Positions 28,619-41,114 of a stretch of 64,000 nucleotides of DNA are shown here, one piece after another. Origin of the DNA: Candidatus Methylopumilus turicensis. Its GTDB lineage: Bacteria; Pseudomonadota; Gammaproteobacteria; Burkholderiales; Methylophilaceae. The notes beneath the pieces are model-generated. The model was given only the letters and a program-made list of their open reading frames with translations. It had not been told where the DNA came from and did not search any database. The stretch covers positions 1,690,989 to 1,754,988 of the forward strand of contig NZ_LN794158.1 of assembly GCF_000953015.1 (NCBI RefSeq), read 5' to 3'. How positions within the stretch are numbered: position 1 is the stretch's first letter; each line of letters begins with the position of its first letter. A program made the translations under genes and the position numbers.

Positions 28619-31600
28619 ATGGGCAGCGGAATGCCAGAGCAGCAAGGTTTATATAGTCCATCTAACGAACGCGACGCCTGCGGTCTTGGTTTTGTTGCGC
28701 ACATAAAAGGCAAAAAGAGCCATCAAATTGTGCAACAAGGTTTGCAAATTCTTGCAAACTTAACCCACCGTGGTGCGACTGGTTACGACCCAAAATTGGG
28801 TGACGGCGCCGGCATTTTGATTCAAATGCCAGATGCGTTTATGCGCAAAGAAGCAACCAAACTTGGCATTACGCTTCCGGCAATTGGCAACTACGCTTGC
28901 GGCACCGCATTCCTACCTCAAACTAAAAATGGCCGCGAAGCTTGTGAATCTATCGTTGCACGCATCATCCACGAAGAAGCGCAAACACTCTTAGGCTGGC
29001 GTGATGTACCGCGTGACAACAGTAACATTGCACAAGCGGCGAAAGACGTTGAACCAGTAATGCGCCAAGTGTTTATTGGTCGGGGTGAAAATGTAGCTGA
29101 CCAAAATGCGTTTGAACGTAAACTATTTGTGATTCGTAAACGCATCGAACATGAAGTACGTGCGCTTAAATTAGACGATTCTGCACAATTTTATTTCCCA
29201 TCATTGTCATCAAAAACCATCATCTACAAAGGCATGCTGCTTGCCAATGAGGTTGGTGTTTACTACACCGATCTAAATGACCCTGACATGATGTCTGCAC
29301 TAGCCTTAGTGCATCAACGTTTCTCAACCAACACCTTCCCTGCTTGGGACTTAGCACATCCATTCCGCATGATTGCGCACAATGGTGAAATTAACACCGT
29401 GCAAGGCAATATCAACTGGATGGCTGCTCGTCACGAATCTATGCGCTCTGCATTAATGGGTGAGGACTTAGAAAAGTTATGGCCACTCATTGTGGAAGGT
29501 CAATCTGACTCCGCTGCATTTGATAACGCGCTTGAGTTGTTGGTGGCTGGCGGCTACTCATTGCCACACGCGATGATGATGTTAATTCCTGAAGCATGGT
29601 CCAACGAAAGCGCCAACAAACTGATGGATGCAGATCGTCGCGCTTTCTACGAATATCACGCAGCCTTGATGGAGCCTTGGGATGGCCCAGCAGCGGTTGC
29701 CTTCACAGACGGCACCACCATTGGCGCGACTCTTGACCGTAATGGCTTACGTCCAGCACGCTACCTATTAACAGATGATGACCATGTGATGATGGCCTCT
29801 GAAATGGGCGTGCTGACATTCCCAGAAGAAAAAATCATCAAGAAATGGCGTTTGCAACCAGGCAAAATGCTGCTGATTAACCTTGAAGAAGGCCGCATCA
29901 TTGACGATGCTGAAATCAAGAAAAGCCTAGCCGAAGCTAAACCATATAAAGCATGGATTGAAAAAACGCGTTATTCCTTAGCGGACTTACCTAAGGTGGA
30001 TGCGCAACCAGCGATGGCTGCCAGCTTAATGGATACGCAGCAAGCGTTTGGTTACACTCAAGAAGATGTGAAGTTCGTCATGCAACCAATGATTGCTAAT
30101 GGCGAAGAGGCCTCCGGCTCGATGGGTAACGATAGTGCGTTGTCTGTGTTGTCTAATAAGCCAAAAGTGCTATATCACTACTTTAAGCAATTATTTGCCC
30201 AAGTGACCAACCCACCAATTGACCCAATTCGTGAAGAATTAGTCATGTCACTGGTCACTTTTATTGGACCGAAACCAAACCTACTAGCGATTGATGAGAC
30301 TAACCCACCAATGCGTTTAGAGGCTAGCCAGCCTGTACTCACGTTAGTGGAATTAGAACAACTTCGAGCCATTGATACGCTCACTGAAAACCAATACCGC
30401 GCGTTAACGTTGGATATTACTTATCCAATTTCAGAAGGCACCGCAGGGATGGGCGCCGCCGTTGAAGCAATTTGTGCTGCGGCCAGCAAAGCAGTGCGTG
30501 ATGGGTACAATTTATTGATTCTTTCAGACCGCGCAATCAGCAAAGATCGCTTAGCGATCCCTGCATTATTAGCCACATCAGCGACGCATCAGTCATTAGT
30601 ACGTGCAGGCCTCAGAACCAGCACTGGCTTAGTGGTTGATACTGGTTCTGCACGTGAGGTTCATCATTTCGCTTTGCTTGGCGGTTACGGTGCTGAGGCT
30701 GTTTGCCCTTGGCTCGCCTTCCAAACCATTGCAGATATGGTCAAAGGTGACTCCTACGAAGCCAATAAAAACTTCATTAAAGCGATCAGCAAAGGGTTGC
30801 ATAAAGTCATGTCCAAGATGGGTATTTCAACCTACCAATCTTATTGCGGTGCGCAAATTTTTGAAGCCATTGGCCTGAACACGCCATTTATTGAAAAATA
30901 CTTCACCGGTACAGCGACGCATATCGAAGGCATCGGCTTAGAGGAAGTTTCAACAGAAAGCTTCAAGCTTCACACAGCTGCCTTCGGAGACGATCCTGTT
31001 TTGGCAAACGCGCTAGATGCGGGCGGTGAGTATGCTTACCGCATCCGTGGTGAAGAGCATATGTGGACGCCTGATTCAATTGCGAAACTACAACATGCAA
31101 CGCGAACTGGTGAAGCCAGCACCTACAAAGAGTATGCAAAACTGATCAACGACCAAAGCCGTCGTCACATGACCTTACGTAGTTTATTCGAGATTAAATC
31201 TGCTGGCGCCCCTGTGCCACTAGAAGAAGTTGAATCAGCCAAGGAGATCGTTAAACGCTTTGCAACGGGCGCAATGTCTTTAGGTTCGATTTCAACTGAA
31301 GCGCATGCCACATTGGCGATTGCGATGAACCGTATCGGTGGTAAATCAAACACTGGCGAGGGCGGCGAAGATCCAAAACGCTTCATCCCTGTCGCTAAAG
31401 CAAGCTCAATGGCTGAAGTCATTGGTGCAAGTTTGATTGAGCGAGATATTCCGCTACAAGCTGGCGATTCAATGCGCTCAAAAATTAAGCAAGTTGCTTC
31501 TGGCCGTTTTGGTGTGACTGCTGAATACTTAGCAAACGCTGACCAAATCCAAATCAAGATGGCGCAAGGTGCAAAACCTGGTGAAGGCGGTCAATTACCT

Positions 31601-33244
31601 GGCCATAAAGTCAGTCCTTATATTGCGCAATTACGTTTCTCAGTGCCGGGTGTTGGCTTGATTTCACCGCCTCCACACCATGACATTTACTCGATTGAAG
31701 ATTTGGCGCAGTTGATTCACGATTTAAAAAACGCGAATCCAAAAGCCGACATCTCAGTGAAGTTGGTATCAGAAACTGGTATTGGAACTGTCGCAGCCGG
31801 CGTTGCTAAAGCAAAATCAGACCACATCGTAGTGGCTGGTCACGATGGCGGTACTGGCGCATCTCCAATTTCATCGATCAAACATGCGGGTACACCGTGG
31901 GAACTTGGTCTGGCTGAAACACAGCAAACGCTGGTGCTTAACCAATTACGTGGCCGCATCGTGTTGCAAGTTGACGGTCAAATGAAGACGGGTCGCGATG
32001 TATTAATTGGCGCGTTACTAGGTGCAGATGAATTTGGTTTTGCGACAGCCCCACTTGTTGTTGAAGGCTGCATCATGATGCGTAAATGCCATCTCAATAC
32101 ATGCCCAGTTGGTGTTGCTACGCAAGATCCTGAGCTGCGTAAACGTTTTACTGGTCAGCCTGAGCATGTTGTGAATTACTTCTTCTTCGTTGCTGAAGAG
32201 GTGCGTGAGTTAATGGCTGAGATGGGCATTCGAAAATTTAACGATCTAATCGGCCGCGCTGATTTGCTCGATATGCAAAAGGGTATCGATCACTGGAAGC
32301 TTGCTGGTCTTGATTTCAACAAAATATTCCATCAACCCAAAGTGGATCAATCTGTTTCGTTGTTTAATAACGACGTCCAAGACCATGGACTAAAGAATGC
32401 ACTTGATAATCAACTGATTGTACTTGCAAAACCAGCACTAGAAAAAGGTGAGAAAGTCACGATCGACTTGCCGATTACCAATACAAACCGCACTTGCGGC
32501 ACCATGCTTTCAAACCAAGTCGCGACGATTTATGGCAATGCTGGCTTACCTGATGACACCATCAGCATCAAGCTACAAGGCACAGCGGGTCAAAGTTTTG
32601 CAGCATTCTTAGCGCATGGCATCAGCATTGAACTCACGGGTGAAGGCAATGACTACGTTGGCAAGGGCTTATGTGGCGGTCGTATCGTCATCAAACCACC
32701 TGTCGCGTTCCGCGGTGTGGCGCATGAAAACGTGATCGCAGGCAATACTGTGATGTTTGGTGCAACCACGGGTGAAAGCTACTTCCGCGGTGTGGCAGGC
32801 GAGCGCTTCTGCGTCCGCAATTCAGGCGCAAGCGCTGTTGTTGAGGGCGTTGGCAACCACGGCTGTGAATACATGACTGGCGGCACAGTAGTGGTGCTTG
32901 GTCTCACTGGCTTGAACTTCGCAGCAGGGATGTCAGGCGGCGTGGCATATGTGTACGACGAAGATGGTATGTTCAATAAACGTTGCAATATGGCCATGGT
33001 ATCGCTTGAGAAAGTCGAACCTGCGTCAACATTCGGTACAAATAGTATCAACCACTTGAACCAAGCTGACGAAACAACGCTCCTAGCATTGATCGACAAG
33101 CATATTACCTATACTGGCAGTGAACGTGCTAAAGCGCTTCGTGCAGACTGGGAAAATGCGAGAAGCAAATTTATAAAAGTGATGCCAAATGAATACAAAC
33201 GCGCGCTTAATGAGCTCGCTGCTGCCAAAAAGGAGGCTGCATAA
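28619..33244 (+). CDS. gltB: Glutamate synthase (NADPH) large subunit
   Basis: Makes two glutamates from glutamine and 2-oxoglutarate. The 1541-residue protein begins with a short propeptide and then the glutaminase nucleophile Cys in [13 protein letters not shown] (near residue 21). It contains the central and FMN-binding synthase domains ([33 protein letters not shown]), the 3Fe-4S cysteines in [15 protein letters not shown] and the C-terminal beta-helix GXG domain. The ATG at 28619 has GAGGGAT at good spacing. gltD follows after 2 bp. Confidence 0.97.
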   Translation: MGSGMPEQQGLYSPSNERDACGLGFVAHIKGKKSHQIVQQGLQILANLTHRGATGYDPKLGDGAGILIQMPDAFMRKEATKLGITLPAIGNYACGTAFLPQTKNGREACESIVARIIHEEAQTLLGWRDVPRDNSNIAQAAKDVEPVMRQVFIGRGENVADQNAFERKLFVIRKRIEHEVRALKLDDSAQFYFPSLSSKTIIYKGMLLANEVGVYYTDLNDPDMMSALALVHQRFSTNTFPAWDLAHPFRMIAHNGEINTVQGNINWMAARHESMRSALMGEDLEKLWPLIVEGQSDSAAFDNALELLVAGGYSLPHAMMMLIPEAWSNESANKLMDADRRAFYEYHAALMEPWDGPAAVAFTDGTTIGATLDRNGLRPARYLLTDDDHVMMASEMGVLTFPEEKIIKKWRLQPGKMLLINLEEGRIIDDAEIKKSLAEAKPYKAWIEKTRYSLADLPKVDAQPAMAASLMDTQQAFGYTQEDVKFVMQPMIANGEEASGSMGNDSALSVLSNKPKVLYHYFKQLFAQVTNPPIDPIREELVMSLVTFIGPKPNLLAIDETNPPMRLEASQPVLTLVELEQLRAIDTLTENQYRALTLDITYPISEGTAGMGAAVEAICAAASKAVRDGYNLLILSDRAISKDRLAIPALLATSATHQSLVRAGLRTSTGLVVDTGSAREVHHFALLGGYGAEAVCPWLAFQTIADMVKGDSYEANKNFIKAISKGLHKVMSKMGISTYQSYCGAQIFEAIGLNTPFIEKYFTGTATHIEGIGLEEVSTESFKLHTAAFGDDPVLANALDAGGEYAYRIRGEEHMWTPDSIAKLQHATRTGEASTYKEYAKLINDQSRRHMTLRSLFEIKSAGAPVPLEEVESAKEIVKRFATGAMSLGSISTEAHATLAIAMNRIGGKSNTGEGGEDPKRFIPVAKASSMAEVIGASLIERDIPLQAGDSMRSKIKQVASGRFGVTAEYLANADQIQIKMAQGAKPGEGGQLPGHKVSPYIAQLRFSVPGVGLISPPPHHDIYSIEDLAQLIHDLKNANPKADISVKLVSETGIGTVAAGVAKAKSDHIVVAGHDGGTGASPISSIKHAGTPWELGLAETQQTLVLNQLRGRIVLQVDGQMKTGRDVLIGALLGADEFGFATAPLVVEGCIMMRKCHLNTCPVGVATQDPELRKRFTGQPEHVVNYFFFVAEEVRELMAEMGIRKFNDLIGRADLLDMQKGIDHWKLAGLDFNKIFHQPKVDQSVSLFNNDVQDHGLKNALDNQLIVLAKPALEKGEKVTIDLPITNTNRTCGTMLSNQVATIYGNAGLPDDTISIKLQGTAGQSFAAFLAHGISIELTGEGNDYVGKGLCGGRIVIKPPVAFRGVAHENVIAGNTVMFGATTGESYFRGVAGERFCVRNSGASAVVEGVGNHGCEYMTGGTVVVLGLTGLNFAAGMSGGVAYVYDEDGMFNKRCNMAMVSLEKVEPASTFGTNSINHLNQADETTLLALIDKHITYTGSERAKALRADWENARSKFIKVMPNEYKRALNELAAAKKEAA

Positions 33245-33246
33245 TC

Positions 33247-34674
33247 ATGGGTAAAGTTACCGGCTTTATGGAATTTGAACGCCTTTCAGAGGCTAACCTG
33301 CCTGTTACGGATCGTGTAAAAAATTACAAAGAATTTGTACTGCATTTAACAGACGAACAAGCAAAGGTCCAGGGTGCACGTTGTATGGACTGCGGTATTC
33401 CTTTTTGTACTACTGGATGCCCAGTCAACAACATCATTCCAGACTGGAATGATTTGGTGTATCAGCAAGATTGGCGCGCAGCGATTGACGTATTGCACTC
33501 AACCAATAACTTCCCAGAGTTCACTGGCCGCATTTGCCCAGCACCGTGTGAAGCAGCATGTACCCTGAATATTAATGATGATGCCGTTGGCATTAAATCC
33601 ATTGAGCATGCAATCATTGATAAGGCTTGGGAAAACAATTGGGTGGTTCCACAACCACCAGCACATAAAACTGGCAAGAAGATTGCGATTGTGGGTTCAG
33701 GCCCTGCAGGCATGGCCGCGGCCCAACAACTCGCGCGTGCCGGCCATCATGTGGTGGTATTTGAAAAAGAAACCCGCGTGGGTGGTTTACTCCGCTATGG
33801 TATTCCTGACTTTAAGTTTGAGAAAAGTCATATTGATCGCCGTGTTGAACAAATGGAAGCGGAAGGTGTTGAGTTCCGTGTCAATCATGCTGTTGGCGAA
33901 AACGTCAGCGCTGAAGACTTGAGCAAAGATTTTGATGCGGTGATCTTAGCGGGCGGCGCTGAAAATCCACGTGATTTGCCAGTCCCAGGCCGCGAGCTTG
34001 ATGGTGTACATTTTGCGATGGATTTCCTACGACCACAAAATAAAGTAGTCGCTGGTGATACTGTGCCCAACCAAATCATGGCGACCAACAAACATGTGGT
34101 AGTGATTGGCGGTGGCGATACAGGCTCAGATTGCGTGGGCACATCGAATCGTCACGGTGCAGTATCCATTTCACAATTTGAAGTGATGCCGCAACCACCA
34201 GAAAAAGAAAATAAGAACATGGTATGGCCTAATTGGCCACTTAAACTCCGCACGTCAAGCTCTCACGAAGAAGGTTGTGATCGTGACTGGTCTATCACCA
34301 CTAAAGAATTAATTGGTGAAAATGGCAAAGTGACTGCACTGAAAGGCGCTAAAGTTGAATGGAAAGACGGCAAGATGGTTGAAGTGCCAGGTTCTGAGTT
34401 CACGATGAAAGCTGACTTAGTCTTGCTTGCAATGGGCTTTGTCAGTCCAATGCAAAAAGTACTCGATGCATTTGGCGTTGAAAAAGATGCACGCGGCAAT
34501 GCAAAGGCAACGACTGATGGTGTTGGTTGTTACACAACCTCCAAGGCAAAAGTGTTCGCCGCTGGCGATATGCGTCGTGGTCAGTCACTGGTCGTTTGGG
34601 CAATCCGTGAGGGTCGTCAATGTGCACGCGCTGTGGATGAATTCTTAATGGGCTCTTCAAGTCTACCTCGCTAA
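33247..34674 (+). CDS. gltD: Glutamate synthase (NADPH) small subunit
   Basis: FAD- and NADPH-binding subunit that supplies electrons to GltB. The 475-residue protein has the N-terminal 4Fe-4S cysteine region [23 protein letters not shown] and [11 protein letters not shown], an FAD motif [20 protein letters not shown] (near 150-170), an NADPH motif [16 protein letters not shown] and a C-terminal FAD stretch [18 protein letters not shown]. Operon partner of gltB with a strong terminator downstream. Confidence 0.97.
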   Translation: MGKVTGFMEFERLSEANLPVTDRVKNYKEFVLHLTDEQAKVQGARCMDCGIPFCTTGCPVNNIIPDWNDLVYQQDWRAAIDVLHSTNNFPEFTGRICPAPCEAACTLNINDDAVGIKSIEHAIIDKAWENNWVVPQPPAHKTGKKIAIVGSGPAGMAAAQQLARAGHHVVVFEKETRVGGLLRYGIPDFKFEKSHIDRRVEQMEAEGVEFRVNHAVGENVSAEDLSKDFDAVILAGGAENPRDLPVPGRELDGVHFAMDFLRPQNKVVAGDTVPNQIMATNKHVVVIGGGDTGSDCVGTSNRHGAVSISQFEVMPQPPEKENKNMVWPNWPLKLRTSSSHEEGCDRDWSITTKELIGENGKVTALKGAKVEWKDGKMVEVPGSEFTMKADLVLLAMGFVSPMQKVLDAFGVEKDARGNAKATTDGVGCYTTSKAKVFAAGDMRRGQSLVVWAIREGRQCARAVDEFLMGSSSLPR

Positions 34675-34687
34675 ATTAGCGTAAAAG

Positions 34688-34712
34688 AAAAGGGTGCTTA
34701 GCACCCTTTTTT
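34688..34712 (+). terminator. Intrinsic terminator of gltBD
   Basis: aaaagggtgc and gcaccctttt form a 10-bp stem with a 3-nt loop, ending in a T tract, 13 bp after the gltD stop. The hemE start lies 33 bp further on, so hemE needs its own promoter overlapping this region or depends on readthrough. Confidence 0.92.
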
Positions 34713-34744
34713 CATCACTGAAGTATTTAGATATAGATAGCAAA

Positions 34745-35812
34745 ATGACGACATTAAAAAACGACACCTTCCTCAAAGCCCTGATGCGCGAACCAACTGA
34801 CTACACCCCTGTTTGGATGATGCGCCAAGCAGGGCGCTACTTGCCGGAATATCGTGAAAGTCGTAAAACTGCAGGTAGCTTTTTACAGCTTTGCAAGAAC
34901 CCTGACTTTGCAACAGAGGTGACGATGCAACCACTAGACCGCTATCCGTTGCTCGATGCGTCTATTTTGTTTTCAGACATTCTGACGGTACCCGATGCGA
35001 TGGGTTTAGGACTTTACTTTGAAGAGGGTGAAGGTCCGAAATTCGAGCGTACTTTACAACAAGAGGCTGACATCAAAAAGCTAGAAGTGCCAGACATGGC
35101 AAAGCTCCAGTACGTGTTCGATGCGGTCAGCCAAATACGTAAGACATTAGATGGCCGCGTGCCACTGATTGGCTTCTCTGGTAGCCCTTGGACGCTCGCC
35201 ACCTATATGGTTGAGGGTAAGGGCGGCACAGATTTCTTAACGATTAAGAAGATGGCCTATGCTCGTCCTGATCTATTGCATCACATCTTAGAAACAACCG
35301 CGCAAACGGTCATTTTGTATCTCAATGCACAGATCGCGGCAGGTGCACAGGCTGTGATGATTTTCGACTCATGGGGCGGCGCACTTTCACACAACGCTTA
35401 CCAAGAATTCTCACTCGGCTACATGCAAAAAATTGTGAATGGTCTGACCAAAACGGCCGAGGGCAAAAAAGTGCCAAGTATTGTGTTCACCAAAGGCGGT
35501 GCACTCTGGCTTGAGGCACAAGCCAATATTGGTGCTGATGCATTAGGCTTAGATTGGACTGTGAGCATAGGAGAAGCACGTCAACGCGTTGGGGATAAGG
35601 TCGCACTTCAAGGCAATATGGACCCAGCGATTTTACTGTCCACGCCCGAGGCGATTGAGAAAGAAGTCGCCACGATTCTAGCAAGCTACGGCAAAGGTCA
35701 TGGTCACGTGTTTAATTTGGGTCATGGGATTACACAATGGACACCGCCAGAGAATGCAGCAGCATTTTTATCGGCTGTTCGCGAACACAGCAAACAGTAC
35801 CACGTAGCTTAG
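34745..35812 (+). CDS. hemE: Uroporphyrinogen decarboxylase
   Basis: Removes four carboxyl groups from uroporphyrinogen III to form coproporphyrinogen III in heme synthesis. The 355-residue protein has the N-terminal substrate motif [14 protein letters not shown], the catalytic Asp region [30 protein letters not shown] and the C-terminal [12 protein letters not shown]. The frame is open further upstream to 34694, inside the gltD terminator, but the ATG at 34745 gives the family N-terminus ([13 protein letters not shown]). Confidence 0.96.
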   Translation: MTTLKNDTFLKALMREPTDYTPVWMMRQAGRYLPEYRESRKTAGSFLQLCKNPDFATEVTMQPLDRYPLLDASILFSDILTVPDAMGLGLYFEEGEGPKFERTLQQEADIKKLEVPDMAKLQYVFDAVSQIRKTLDGRVPLIGFSGSPWTLATYMVEGKGGTDFLTIKKMAYARPDLLHHILETTAQTVILYLNAQIAAGAQAVMIFDSWGGALSHNAYQEFSLGYMQKIVNGLTKTAEGKKVPSIVFTKGGALWLEAQANIGADALGLDWTVSIGEARQRVGDKVALQGNMDPAILLSTPEAIEKEVATILASYGKGHGHVFNLGHGITQWTPPENAAAFLSAVREHSKQYHVA

Positions 35813-35820
35813 ATTAAAAT

Positions 35821-38013
35821 CTAAAACTCCATCGGATCAACGTCCACACTCCAGCGCACTTTCGCCGCCAATTTACTTGCCCTTAATTGCGGCGTTAGAG
35901 AAGCGAGTAACTTCTGCAAGGCGCCGCGCTGAGTAGCTTGCATGAGTATTTGACCACGCTCCATCCCCTTTAGCTTTTCCATTTGTGCACGCATTGGGTC
36001 ATAGGTCAGCACCTGCTGACTCAGGCTGCGCGCAAGCTCAAAGGCGAAGTTTAGAAAAGCTTCCACATCACGATAGTTGCTCGACTCTGCACGCAATAAA
36101 GCTAAATAACAGAAGGGTGGGAACTGTGCCATTTCACGTTCCTGCAAAAGAGTTTGTGCATAAGCAGGATAATCCTGGCTACGCAGCGCATTAAACAAAT
36201 GATGACTTGGAAATGCAGTTTGTATCAGCACTTCACCTACTTTTTCGGCACGCCCAGCGCGACCTGATACTTGCATCAGTTGTGCAAACAAACGCTCAGC
36301 GGCTCTAAAATCAGGACTGAATAATGCGCTGTCGGTATCAATCACGCCGACTAGGGTGAGGTTGGGAAAATCATGCCCTTTCGCCAACATCTGCGTGCCA
36401 ATTAAAATATCAATTTCGTTCGCATGAACAGCATTCAAAATATCATTTAGCGCTTCTTTACGACTGGTGCTGTCGCGATCGACGCGTTGAATTCTAGCAC
36501 TGGGGAAAAGCTGCTTAAGGGTCTCTTCCAAACGCTGCGTACCATGCCCAGTTGGATGCAAATCTGCATTGCCACAACTCGGACACTGACGAACCATCTT
36601 TTGCTCATGGCCACAATGATGACAACGTAAACGGCCTTGTTTGAGGTGAACAACTAAACGACTGCTACAGCGCATGCAAGGCGCAATCCAGTGACAGGCA
36701 CTGCATAGCAAGACCGGCGAGTATCCGCGCCGATTAATAAATAACAGGCTTTGCTCACCGCGATCTAAGCGCTCACGCATGGCATTCACCAGCACCGGGG
36801 TGAGTCCATTCTCACTTTCAAGTTTAGTGGTATCAAGACATCGAATATTGGGTAACGCTGACTGTGCAACGGCTCGGCTATTTAAACTGAGTAAGGTATA
36901 TTTACCTGTTTGCGCGTTCTGCCAAGACTCTAGCGCTGGGGTTGCACTCCCCATCACAATCGGCACTTGATTGCGCTGTGCACGCACCATGGCTACATCA
37001 CGGGCATGGTAGCGCATGCTGTCTTGCTGTTTATAAGAGCCATCGTGCTCTTCGTCCACTAAAACAACTTTCAAATTGGGAATAGGCGTAAAGACCGCTA
37101 AACGCGTTCCGATGATAATTCTAGCTTGTCCTGACTGTGCCAAGCGCCAATTCTGTAAGCGCTCGCTCTCGCTAAGATTGCTGTGCAGAGAGACCAGGGG
37201 GAAATGTGGCAATCTATTTCTGAAGCGCGCTTCTAACTGTGGGGTCAGATTAATCTCTGGGACAAGCACCAGCGCCTGGCTGTCAGGATCGGTCAAAATT
37301 TGCTGCAGAATCTGCATATAAACTTCAGTTTTACCGCTACCCGTAATGCCATGGAGTAGAAACGGCTTAAAGGTATTGGTGCTTTCAATTACCTGATTGA
37401 CTGCAAAGGTTTGTTCTTCATTAAGCACGGGGGGCGGAACAGCTTGGTTGCTAGATTTAAAACCTGCTAACACTTGCTCTGCCTGTATCCAGCCCTTATC
37501 TCGAAAAGATTCGATTGCAGGGCGCCAGCTGGCTGAAATATCTTTAAGCGTAGCTTCAGTCAGCGACCCTTGTTGAAGCGCGAGGAAAATTTTTCGTTGC
37601 ACCACTTGCCGACTAGGGATTTCATCAATACTTGCCTGAAGACCCTCAGGGGTCAGTTTATATAGAAACTGTTTTCGTGAAACAGCAGGCTCAATTTGTC
37701 TAAGCCTTGTCGGTAAGCTTGCTAATAAAGCCTGACCAAATGGATATTGATAATAATCTGCACAAAATCTTAATAAGACAAAAGTATCCGCGTCGATTGG
37801 CGGCTCACCGTCAAAGACCTGGACGATGGATTTAAGTTTTTCAATGGCAAACTCACTCGTTTCGCTAATGCCCACCACCACACCCACGACCTTACGCGTA
37901 CCAAACGGTACGACGACGCGCTGGCCGATTTGAACGTCAACACCACCATCGAGATAATCGAACAATCGGTCTAGGGGAACGTCCAGGGCAATTTGAAGGA
38001 TGTTTTTTTGCAT
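35821..38013 (-). CDS. priA: Primosomal protein N' (replication restart helicase PriA)
   Basis: 3'-5' helicase that recognises stalled forks and reloads the replicative helicase. The 730-residue protein has the N-terminal 3'-DNA-binding domain (NILQIALDVPLDRLFDYLDG), Walker A GITGSGKTEVYM, the DEEH box VDEEHDGSYKQQD, zinc-binding cysteines (CSACHWIAPCMRC, CHHCG, CPSCG) and the helicase C motif QVSGRAGRAEKVGEV. The ATG at 38013 was preferred over a frame start at 38064 because it gives the family start. Convergent with hemE. Confidence 0.96.
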   Translation of the reverse strand: MQKNILQIALDVPLDRLFDYLDGGVDVQIGQRVVVPFGTRKVVGVVVGISETSEFAIEKLKSIVQVFDGEPPIDADTFVLLRFCADYYQYPFGQALLASLPTRLRQIEPAVSRKQFLYKLTPEGLQASIDEIPSRQVVQRKIFLALQQGSLTEATLKDISASWRPAIESFRDKGWIQAEQVLAGFKSSNQAVPPPVLNEEQTFAVNQVIESTNTFKPFLLHGITGSGKTEVYMQILQQILTDPDSQALVLVPEINLTPQLEARFRNRLPHFPLVSLHSNLSESERLQNWRLAQSGQARIIIGTRLAVFTPIPNLKVVLVDEEHDGSYKQQDSMRYHARDVAMVRAQRNQVPIVMGSATPALESWQNAQTGKYTLLSLNSRAVAQSALPNIRCLDTTKLESENGLTPVLVNAMRERLDRGEQSLLFINRRGYSPVLLCSACHWIAPCMRCSSRLVVHLKQGRLRCHHCGHEQKMVRQCPSCGNADLHPTGHGTQRLEETLKQLFPSARIQRVDRDSTSRKEALNDILNAVHANEIDILIGTQMLAKGHDFPNLTLVGVIDTDSALFSPDFRAAERLFAQLMQVSGRAGRAEKVGEVLIQTAFPSHHLFNALRSQDYPAYAQTLLQEREMAQFPPFCYLALLRAESSNYRDVEAFLNFAFELARSLSQQVLTYDPMRAQMEKLKGMERGQILMQATQRGALQKLLASLTPQLRASKLAAKVRWSVDVDPMEF

Positions 38014-38109
38014 TAACACTAAGTAAACACTAGATAAAATGGAATAGGGGATGAGCGCAAGCACTCAATGAGTTAAAATACACCTTTTATACCTCTTAGA
38101 TATTCTGCC

Positions 38110-39780
38110 TTGAAAGCACATCTTACCGAATTACTAGCCGAAGCCGCAAAAAGCTTAACGCAAAACGCTGATTTTGATGCGTCTAATTTAGCGATTCAGC
38201 TCGAGCGCCCAAAAAATAAAGACCATGGCGACTTCTCAACGAACTTGGCCATGTTGCTTGCGAAACCACTACGCCAAAATCCACGCGCGATTGCAGAAAG
38301 CTTAATTCAAGCGCTACCAAGTTCTGCTTATGTTGAAAAAGTAGAAATCGCTGGCGCGGGTTTTATTAATTTCTATCTTGGCGCCAACGCAAAACAAGCC
38401 ATCATTGGCTTAATTGCTGCAGAAGGCGAAAAATTTGGTCATAACAATATCGGCCAAGGTCGAAAAGTACAAGTTGAATTTGTTTCAGCAAATCCAACAG
38501 GACCGCTGCACGTAGGCCATGGCCGAGGCGCTGCCGTTGGTGATTGCTTAGCCCGATTGCTTGATGCCAATGGCTGGGCTGTGACACGTGAATTTTACTA
38601 CAACGATGCAGGTGTGCAGATTGATAATCTGACGCACTCCGTTCAGCTGCGCTGTCGCGGTATTACGCCAGATGATCCGCTATGGCCAGAAGCTGGCTAT
38701 CGTGGCGACTATATCGCTGATGTTGCTAAGGCATACTTGAATAAAGAAACCATCGTTGCTGACGACATGAGTGTCACCGCAACTGGCGATGTTGAGGATG
38801 CTGAATCTATTCGCGCATTTTCTGTGGCTTATTTGCGACACGAACAAGATTTAGATTTACGTGCATTCCAAATTAAATTTGATGTGTTTTCACTTGAGTC
38901 TGCGCTATACACAGACGGCAAAGTCGAAAGCACCGTACAAAACTTAATCGCTAGTGGCCACACCTACGAGCAAGACGATGCGCTTTGGCTACGTACCACT
39001 GACTTTGGTGATGACAAAGACCGTGTCATGCGCAAAACAGATGGTGGCTATACTTACTTTGTCCCAGATGTAGCCTATCACCTCGACAAATGGAATCGTG
39101 GTTTTGATCGTGTCATTAACGAGCAAGGTGCCGACCATCACAGCACCATCACTCGCGTGCGAGCTGGCTTGCAGGCATTGAATGTTGGCATTCCACAAGG
39201 ATGGCCTGATTACGTGCTGCACCAAATGGTGACGGTGATGCGCGGCGGTGAAGAAGTCAAACTATCAAAACGCGCCGGCAGTTATGTCACGTTACGCGAT
39301 TTGATTGAAGAGGTTGGCTGTGATGCAACGCGCTATTTCCTAGCCGCGCGTCGTGCCGACTCACAACTGATTTTTGATATTGATTTAGCGCGCGCACAAA
39401 CAAACGACAATCCTGTTTACTACATCCAATACGCACACGCACGCATTTGCAGCGTGTTGGCTCAATGGGCTGGCGATGCTTCAAGCTTACCGACAGTGGA
39501 CTTAAGTCCGCTCAATAGCGCGCATGATGCGGCATTGATGCAGCGTCTAAGTGAGTTCCCAGAGGTGGTCGAAAATTCAGCCACTGACTTAGCACCACAC
39601 ACCATTGCGAATTATCTGAAAGATCTAGCGAGTGACTTACACAGTTTCTACAATGAGCATAAAATCTTAGTTGAAGACGAAACGACAAAATTAGCGCGCT
39701 TAGCTTTAGTGAGCGCAACGCAACAAGTATTAAGAAATGGCCTGCGATTATTGGGTGTTAGCGCACCCAATAAAATGTAA
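38110..39780 (+). CDS. argS: Arginyl-tRNA synthetase
   Basis: Charges tRNA-Arg. The 556-residue class I synthetase has the N-terminal additional domain, the HIGH-type motif [20 protein letters not shown] (near 131-150), a KMSKS-like [12 protein letters not shown] (near 380-392) and an alpha-helical anticodon-binding domain ending in the family stretch [17 protein letters not shown]. The start is TTG at 38110, the only start that gives the family N-terminus [11 protein letters not shown]. It heads a probable argS-SPOR-dsbA-SDR unit. Confidence 0.95.
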   Translation: MKAHLTELLAEAAKSLTQNADFDASNLAIQLERPKNKDHGDFSTNLAMLLAKPLRQNPRAIAESLIQALPSSAYVEKVEIAGAGFINFYLGANAKQAIIGLIAAEGEKFGHNNIGQGRKVQVEFVSANPTGPLHVGHGRGAAVGDCLARLLDANGWAVTREFYYNDAGVQIDNLTHSVQLRCRGITPDDPLWPEAGYRGDYIADVAKAYLNKETIVADDMSVTATGDVEDAESIRAFSVAYLRHEQDLDLRAFQIKFDVFSLESALYTDGKVESTVQNLIASGHTYEQDDALWLRTTDFGDDKDRVMRKTDGGYTYFVPDVAYHLDKWNRGFDRVINEQGADHHSTITRVRAGLQALNVGIPQGWPDYVLHQMVTVMRGGEEVKLSKRAGSYVTLRDLIEEVGCDATRYFLAARRADSQLIFDIDLARAQTNDNPVYYIQYAHARICSVLAQWAGDASSLPTVDLSPLNSAHDAALMQRLSEFPEVVENSATDLAPHTIANYLKDLASDLHSFYNEHKILVEDETTKLARLALVSATQQVLRNGLRLLGVSAPNKM

Positions 39781-39822
39781 GGGTTACTTGGATTTAAACT
39801 AACTTATTCACTGGAAATCAAT

Positions 39823-40398
39823 ATGAGTAAAGACTACAAACCAGCCCCACCTAAAGCTGAGCAAAAGCCAAATCCATTCCTCAATGGATTGATCGTTGGC
39901 TTACTCATCGGCGTTGGGATTGCAGTAGCCTTCACTGTTTATCTTAAAGGCGGGGAAAGTCCTTTTAGTACTAAAAACGGACCCGCAATGATCCCTGAGT
40001 CCGGCAACCCAGTAGAGACTGGAAAGGAAGCCAAAGTGGATGAGGCGCCTCCCAAAGACCGCTTTGAGTACTACAATATTTTGCCCGGCAATGAGGCCAA
40101 GGTTACCGAGCAAGAAATTAAACAGTTGGAAAGTAATGCCCAAGCAAAAGAAACCTACTTTCTTCAAGTGGGCGCATTTAAGACTGAGCAAGAGGCTGAT
40201 AATGTAAAAGCAAAATTAGCGCTACTCGGTTTAGAGGCAATTATTCAAACTGCCACTAGCCCAGAAAAGGGCGTTTTGCACCGCGTGCGCGTTGGACCAT
40301 TTTCAGATCCATCACAACTCACTAAAACAAGAGGGGATTTGGTCGAAAACGGCTTTAAGCCAGACCTCATCAAAGTGAACACGACATCCCCGCAGTAA
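39823..40398 (+). CDS. SPOR-domain membrane protein
   Basis: A 191-residue bitopic inner-membrane protein. It has a short cytoplasmic N-terminus rich in Lys/Pro, one membrane segment (about 22-43, LNGLIVGLLIGVGIAVAFTV), a flexible periplasmic linker and a C-terminal SPOR domain (about 111-187, ETYFLQVGAFKTEQEADNVKA and HRVRVGPFSDPSQL). SPOR domains bind denuded glycan at the septum, so a division role like FtsN is plausible, but FtsN-specific essential motifs cannot be confirmed. It lies between argS and dsbA, a common betaproteobacterial order. Confidence 0.88.
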   Translation: MSKDYKPAPPKAEQKPNPFLNGLIVGLLIGVGIAVAFTVYLKGGESPFSTKNGPAMIPESGNPVETGKEAKVDEAPPKDRFEYYNILPGNEAKVTEQEIKQLESNAQAKETYFLQVGAFKTEQEADNVKAKLALLGLEAIIQTATSPEKGVLHRVRVGPFSDPSQLTKTRGDLVENGFKPDLIKVNTTSPQ

Positions 40399-40464
40399 AA
40401 TTAAACTAAATACATTTTTTAAGCACTAACACTTAAGCTTTCAATTAAATTAAGGAATACGCAC

Positions 40465-41100
40465 ATGAAAAAACTACTCGCCGCACTCATGTTAATTGCT
40501 TCGACAACGGTGATGGCAGATGCCCCACAAAATGGGACCGAGTTTACACAAACCGCTCAAATCATTCCTTCAGATAGTCCATCTAAAATCGAAGTTACAG
40601 AATTGTTTTGGTATGGCTGCCCACATTGCTTTGTGCTCGAGCCTCAGCTTGCTGCGTGGGTCAAAACACTTCCTAAAGACGTTACTTTCAAACGCGTTCC
40701 TGGCTTACCACGTCCTGATTGGGCGCCAATGGCTAAAGCTTTCTATGCCATGGAAGCGCTGGGTTTATCAGATAAGTTACACACCAAACTTTTTGAAGCA
40801 TTGCATAAACAAAAAGCATTTTTACCTAATGATGAAAAAGCAACGATTGATTGGATTAAAAAAGAAAGCGGTCTAGACCGTAAAAAAGTTGAAACTGAAT
40901 TCAACTCCTTTTCACTCAATACCAAATTAAATCAAGCCGCTCAAGTTTTCCGTGCTTCTGGCGCAACCGGTGTACCTTCTCTCATTATTGATGGTCGATA
41001 TATCACTTCAGTCACGATGGCTGGTGGCAATCAAGAAGTACTCAACGTTGCTAACTACATCATCGAAAACGTTAGAAAAGATAAAGCGGCTAAAAAATAA
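40465..41100 (+). CDS. dsbA: Periplasmic thiol:disulfide interchange protein DsbA
   Basis: Introduces disulfide bonds into exported proteins. The 211-residue precursor has a signal peptide (cleavage after TTVMA, residue 18), a thioredoxin fold with the active site WYGCPHC (Cys near 52 and 55), the inserted helical domain and the cis-proline loop SGATGVPSLIIDGRY. AAGGAA precedes the ATG. The periplasmic SHP-type cytochrome in this window, with a likely disulfide, is one possible client. Confidence 0.95.
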   Translation: MKKLLAALMLIASTTVMADAPQNGTEFTQTAQIIPSDSPSKIEVTELFWYGCPHCFVLEPQLAAWVKTLPKDVTFKRVPGLPRPDWAPMAKAFYAMEALGLSDKLHTKLFEALHKQKAFLPNDEKATIDWIKKESGLDRKKVETEFNSFSLNTKLNQAAQVFRASGATGVPSLIIDGRYITSVTMAGGNQEVLNVANYIIENVRKDKAAKK

Positions 41101-41114
41101 GTTCGGACACAGCC